Below are positions 63,318 to 64,000 of a DNA stretch of 64,000 nucleotides, piece after piece. Source of the DNA: Roseococcus sp. SDR (GTDB taxonomy: Bacteria > Pseudomonadota > Alphaproteobacteria > Acetobacterales > Acetobacteraceae); contig NZ_JAHRCU010000003.1 in the NCBI RefSeq assembly GCF_019083995.1, positions 62,001 through 126,000 on the forward strand. Reading direction: 5' to 3'. The position numbers and the translations under genes were made by a program. The notes beneath the pieces were generated by a model. That model was not told where the DNA came from, made no database searches, and saw nothing but the letters and a program-made list of their open reading frames with translations. Numbering within the stretch: the stretch's first letter is position 1; every line of letters begins with the position of its first letter.

Positions 63318-63956
63318 ATGGACATGGTGGTGGCACAATCGGCCCGGGCTTCGGCGTTGCAGCGCCAGCCCATCGACATCGAGGATCTGCTGGTCTGGAC
63401 CTATCGGGACCAGCGGGCGGATGTGGTGATCGAGCGCGGCATCGGGCTTTTCGACCAGGAAGGCGAGGCGGATGGGTTGGTGCGGCAACGCAGCTCAGCC
63501 TGCGGCGTGCTGGCAGTAGCGCGCAATGCGTTGCTCGGCTGGCGTGTGGATGGCGGTGGGCGCTCGGCTGGCGGGCTGCACGAGGATGCCGAGCTGGTGC
63601 ATCGGGCCGTGATGCAGCTGACGGGTCGCGTTCAGGGGCTGCCGCACTGGCGCCTGGTCATCCAGAACGCGGCGCGGGCGGAGCGGCCAGATGCGATGGT
63701 GCGGGAAGTGCCGCGGCCGGTGCCGCGCATGCATCGGGATGGGCGCGTGCTGGTGGAGTGGAGCGACAAGGGCAAGCGCTATGGCACTTGCCCGGTCGAG
63801 TACGCGCCCTCGGCTGCGCTGATCCTGGCCGCGCAGGCGGAATATACGGCTTGGCACTCGGCGCTGATGCTGCTGGCCCTGGCGTTGCAGGTGGAGCGGA
63901 AGCTGACGCGCTGGTTTCCCCTGCGCCCGGCGGCGCCGGCCACGCCCTGGCTGTGA
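63318..63956 (+). CDS. Phage hypothetical protein, 212 residues
   Basis: A 212-residue protein of unknown family, beginning MDMVVAQSARASALQ. AGGAGGGG precedes the ATG at 63318. It contains IDIEDLLVWTYRDQRADVVI and WSDKGKRYGTCPVEYAPSAA, with a helical Leu-rich segment near the end (HSALMLLALALQVERKL). In replication modules this place is often taken by small replication or endonuclease-associated proteins; nothing in the sequence decides. Confidence 0.75.
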   Translation: MDMVVAQSARASALQRQPIDIEDLLVWTYRDQRADVVIERGIGLFDQEGEADGLVRQRSSACGVLAVARNALLGWRVDGGGRSAGGLHEDAELVHRAVMQLTGRVQGLPHWRLVIQNAARAERPDAMVREVPRPVPRMHRDGRVLVEWSDKGKRYGTCPVEYAPSAALILAAQAEYTAWHSALMLLALALQVERKLTRWFPLRPAAPATPWL

Positions 63957-64000
63957 TCTTGCTGGATGATGGGCGCGCGCATCGGGCAGGCTGGAGGCAT
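63953..64000 (+). CDS. Possible next phage gene, first 16 codons only
   Basis: A GTG at 63953 overlaps the previous stop (GTGA), the pattern used throughout this operon, and stays open to the window edge (starting MILLDDGRAHRAG). ATG codons at 63966 and 63969 in another frame are alternatives. Too short to identify. Confidence 0.3.
   Translation, partial: MILLDDGRAHRAGWRH

Larger units (their letters stand above)
46276..64000. mobile_element. Temperate phage or phage-like element, left end to early region (continues past window)
   Basis: All genes from the integrase to the window end have phage character and form two divergent, very tightly overlapping operons around a repressor/Cro switch. 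Integration next to tRNA-Arg, an AlpA-like protein, CII-like regulator, own primase, sliding clamp and methyltransferases support a temperate phage. No head, tail, packaging or lysis genes occur here, so a phage-derived plasmid-like or satellite element cannot be ruled out. Integrase and attachment site mark the left boundary. Confidence 0.85.

Overview
The window looks like chromosome of a high-GC alphaproteobacterium, most likely an Acetobacteraceae member of the Roseomonas type. This is inferred, not proven. The supporting evidence is a two-piece (permuted) tmRNA gene, a secG-pyrG-kdsA cluster, a bacterial NDUFS4-like complex I subunit, a petABC bc1 operon, and six separate tripartite-tricarboxylate (Bug/TctC) binding proteins without any membrane TctA/TctB subunits.

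Bases 1-46.2 kb are host genome. The left part holds a CoA-transferase/hydrolase pair; an aldehyde dehydrogenase, hypothetical and glycosyltransferase operon; a MarR regulator diverging from three small stress-type genes; and rarA-crcB, mrp, hflK-hflC and degP. Two Bug genes then run with a ribokinase-like kinase, an HD hydrolase and thyX in a tightly coupled leftward operon. Between thyX and a malate/lactate dehydrogenase lie the tmRNA gene (ssrA) and four 93-bp tandem repeats carrying hairpins. Further right are a V4R-like gene with an arylsulfatase, the kdsA-pyrG-secG cluster, a LysR-linked aromatic ring-cleavage operon (VOC dioxygenase, GalB-like hydratase, decarboxylase-like protein, Bug), hemF, petABC, an aspartate-type aminotransferase, fusA, an MlrC plus peptide-binding-protein pair, two more Bug genes, and an NDUFS4-like gene.

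From tRNA-Arg(UCU) at 46.2 kb to the window end is one end of a temperate phage or phage-like element. The integrase abuts the tRNA. An 18-gene leftward operon (about 56.8 to 46.3 kb) encodes an HD hydrolase, a sliding clamp, a SNF2-type helicase, an amino-methyltransferase, a C5 cytosine methyltransferase with a repeat-built central region, an AlpA-like protein and integrase, with many tiny overlapping ORFs. A lambda-like control region at 56.8-57.7 kb has a CI-like repressor, a Cro-like gene and four GCATATGC operator candidates embedded in promoter-like elements. A rightward operon carries a CII-like regulator, a primase (CHC2 zinc finger plus Toprim), an ATPase and an iteron-like GGGAC array that may be the replication origin. 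A membrane-anchored WYL-domain protein is encoded antisense inside this early region. No capsid, tail or lysis genes are in the window, so the element continues beyond 64 kb.

The most interesting items are the operator/promoter architecture of the immunity region with a predicted leaderless cro, the membrane WYL protein, the repeat-built methyltransferase, the GGGAC iteron array, the 93-bp repeats with compensatory stem changes, and the CxTxR sulfatase.
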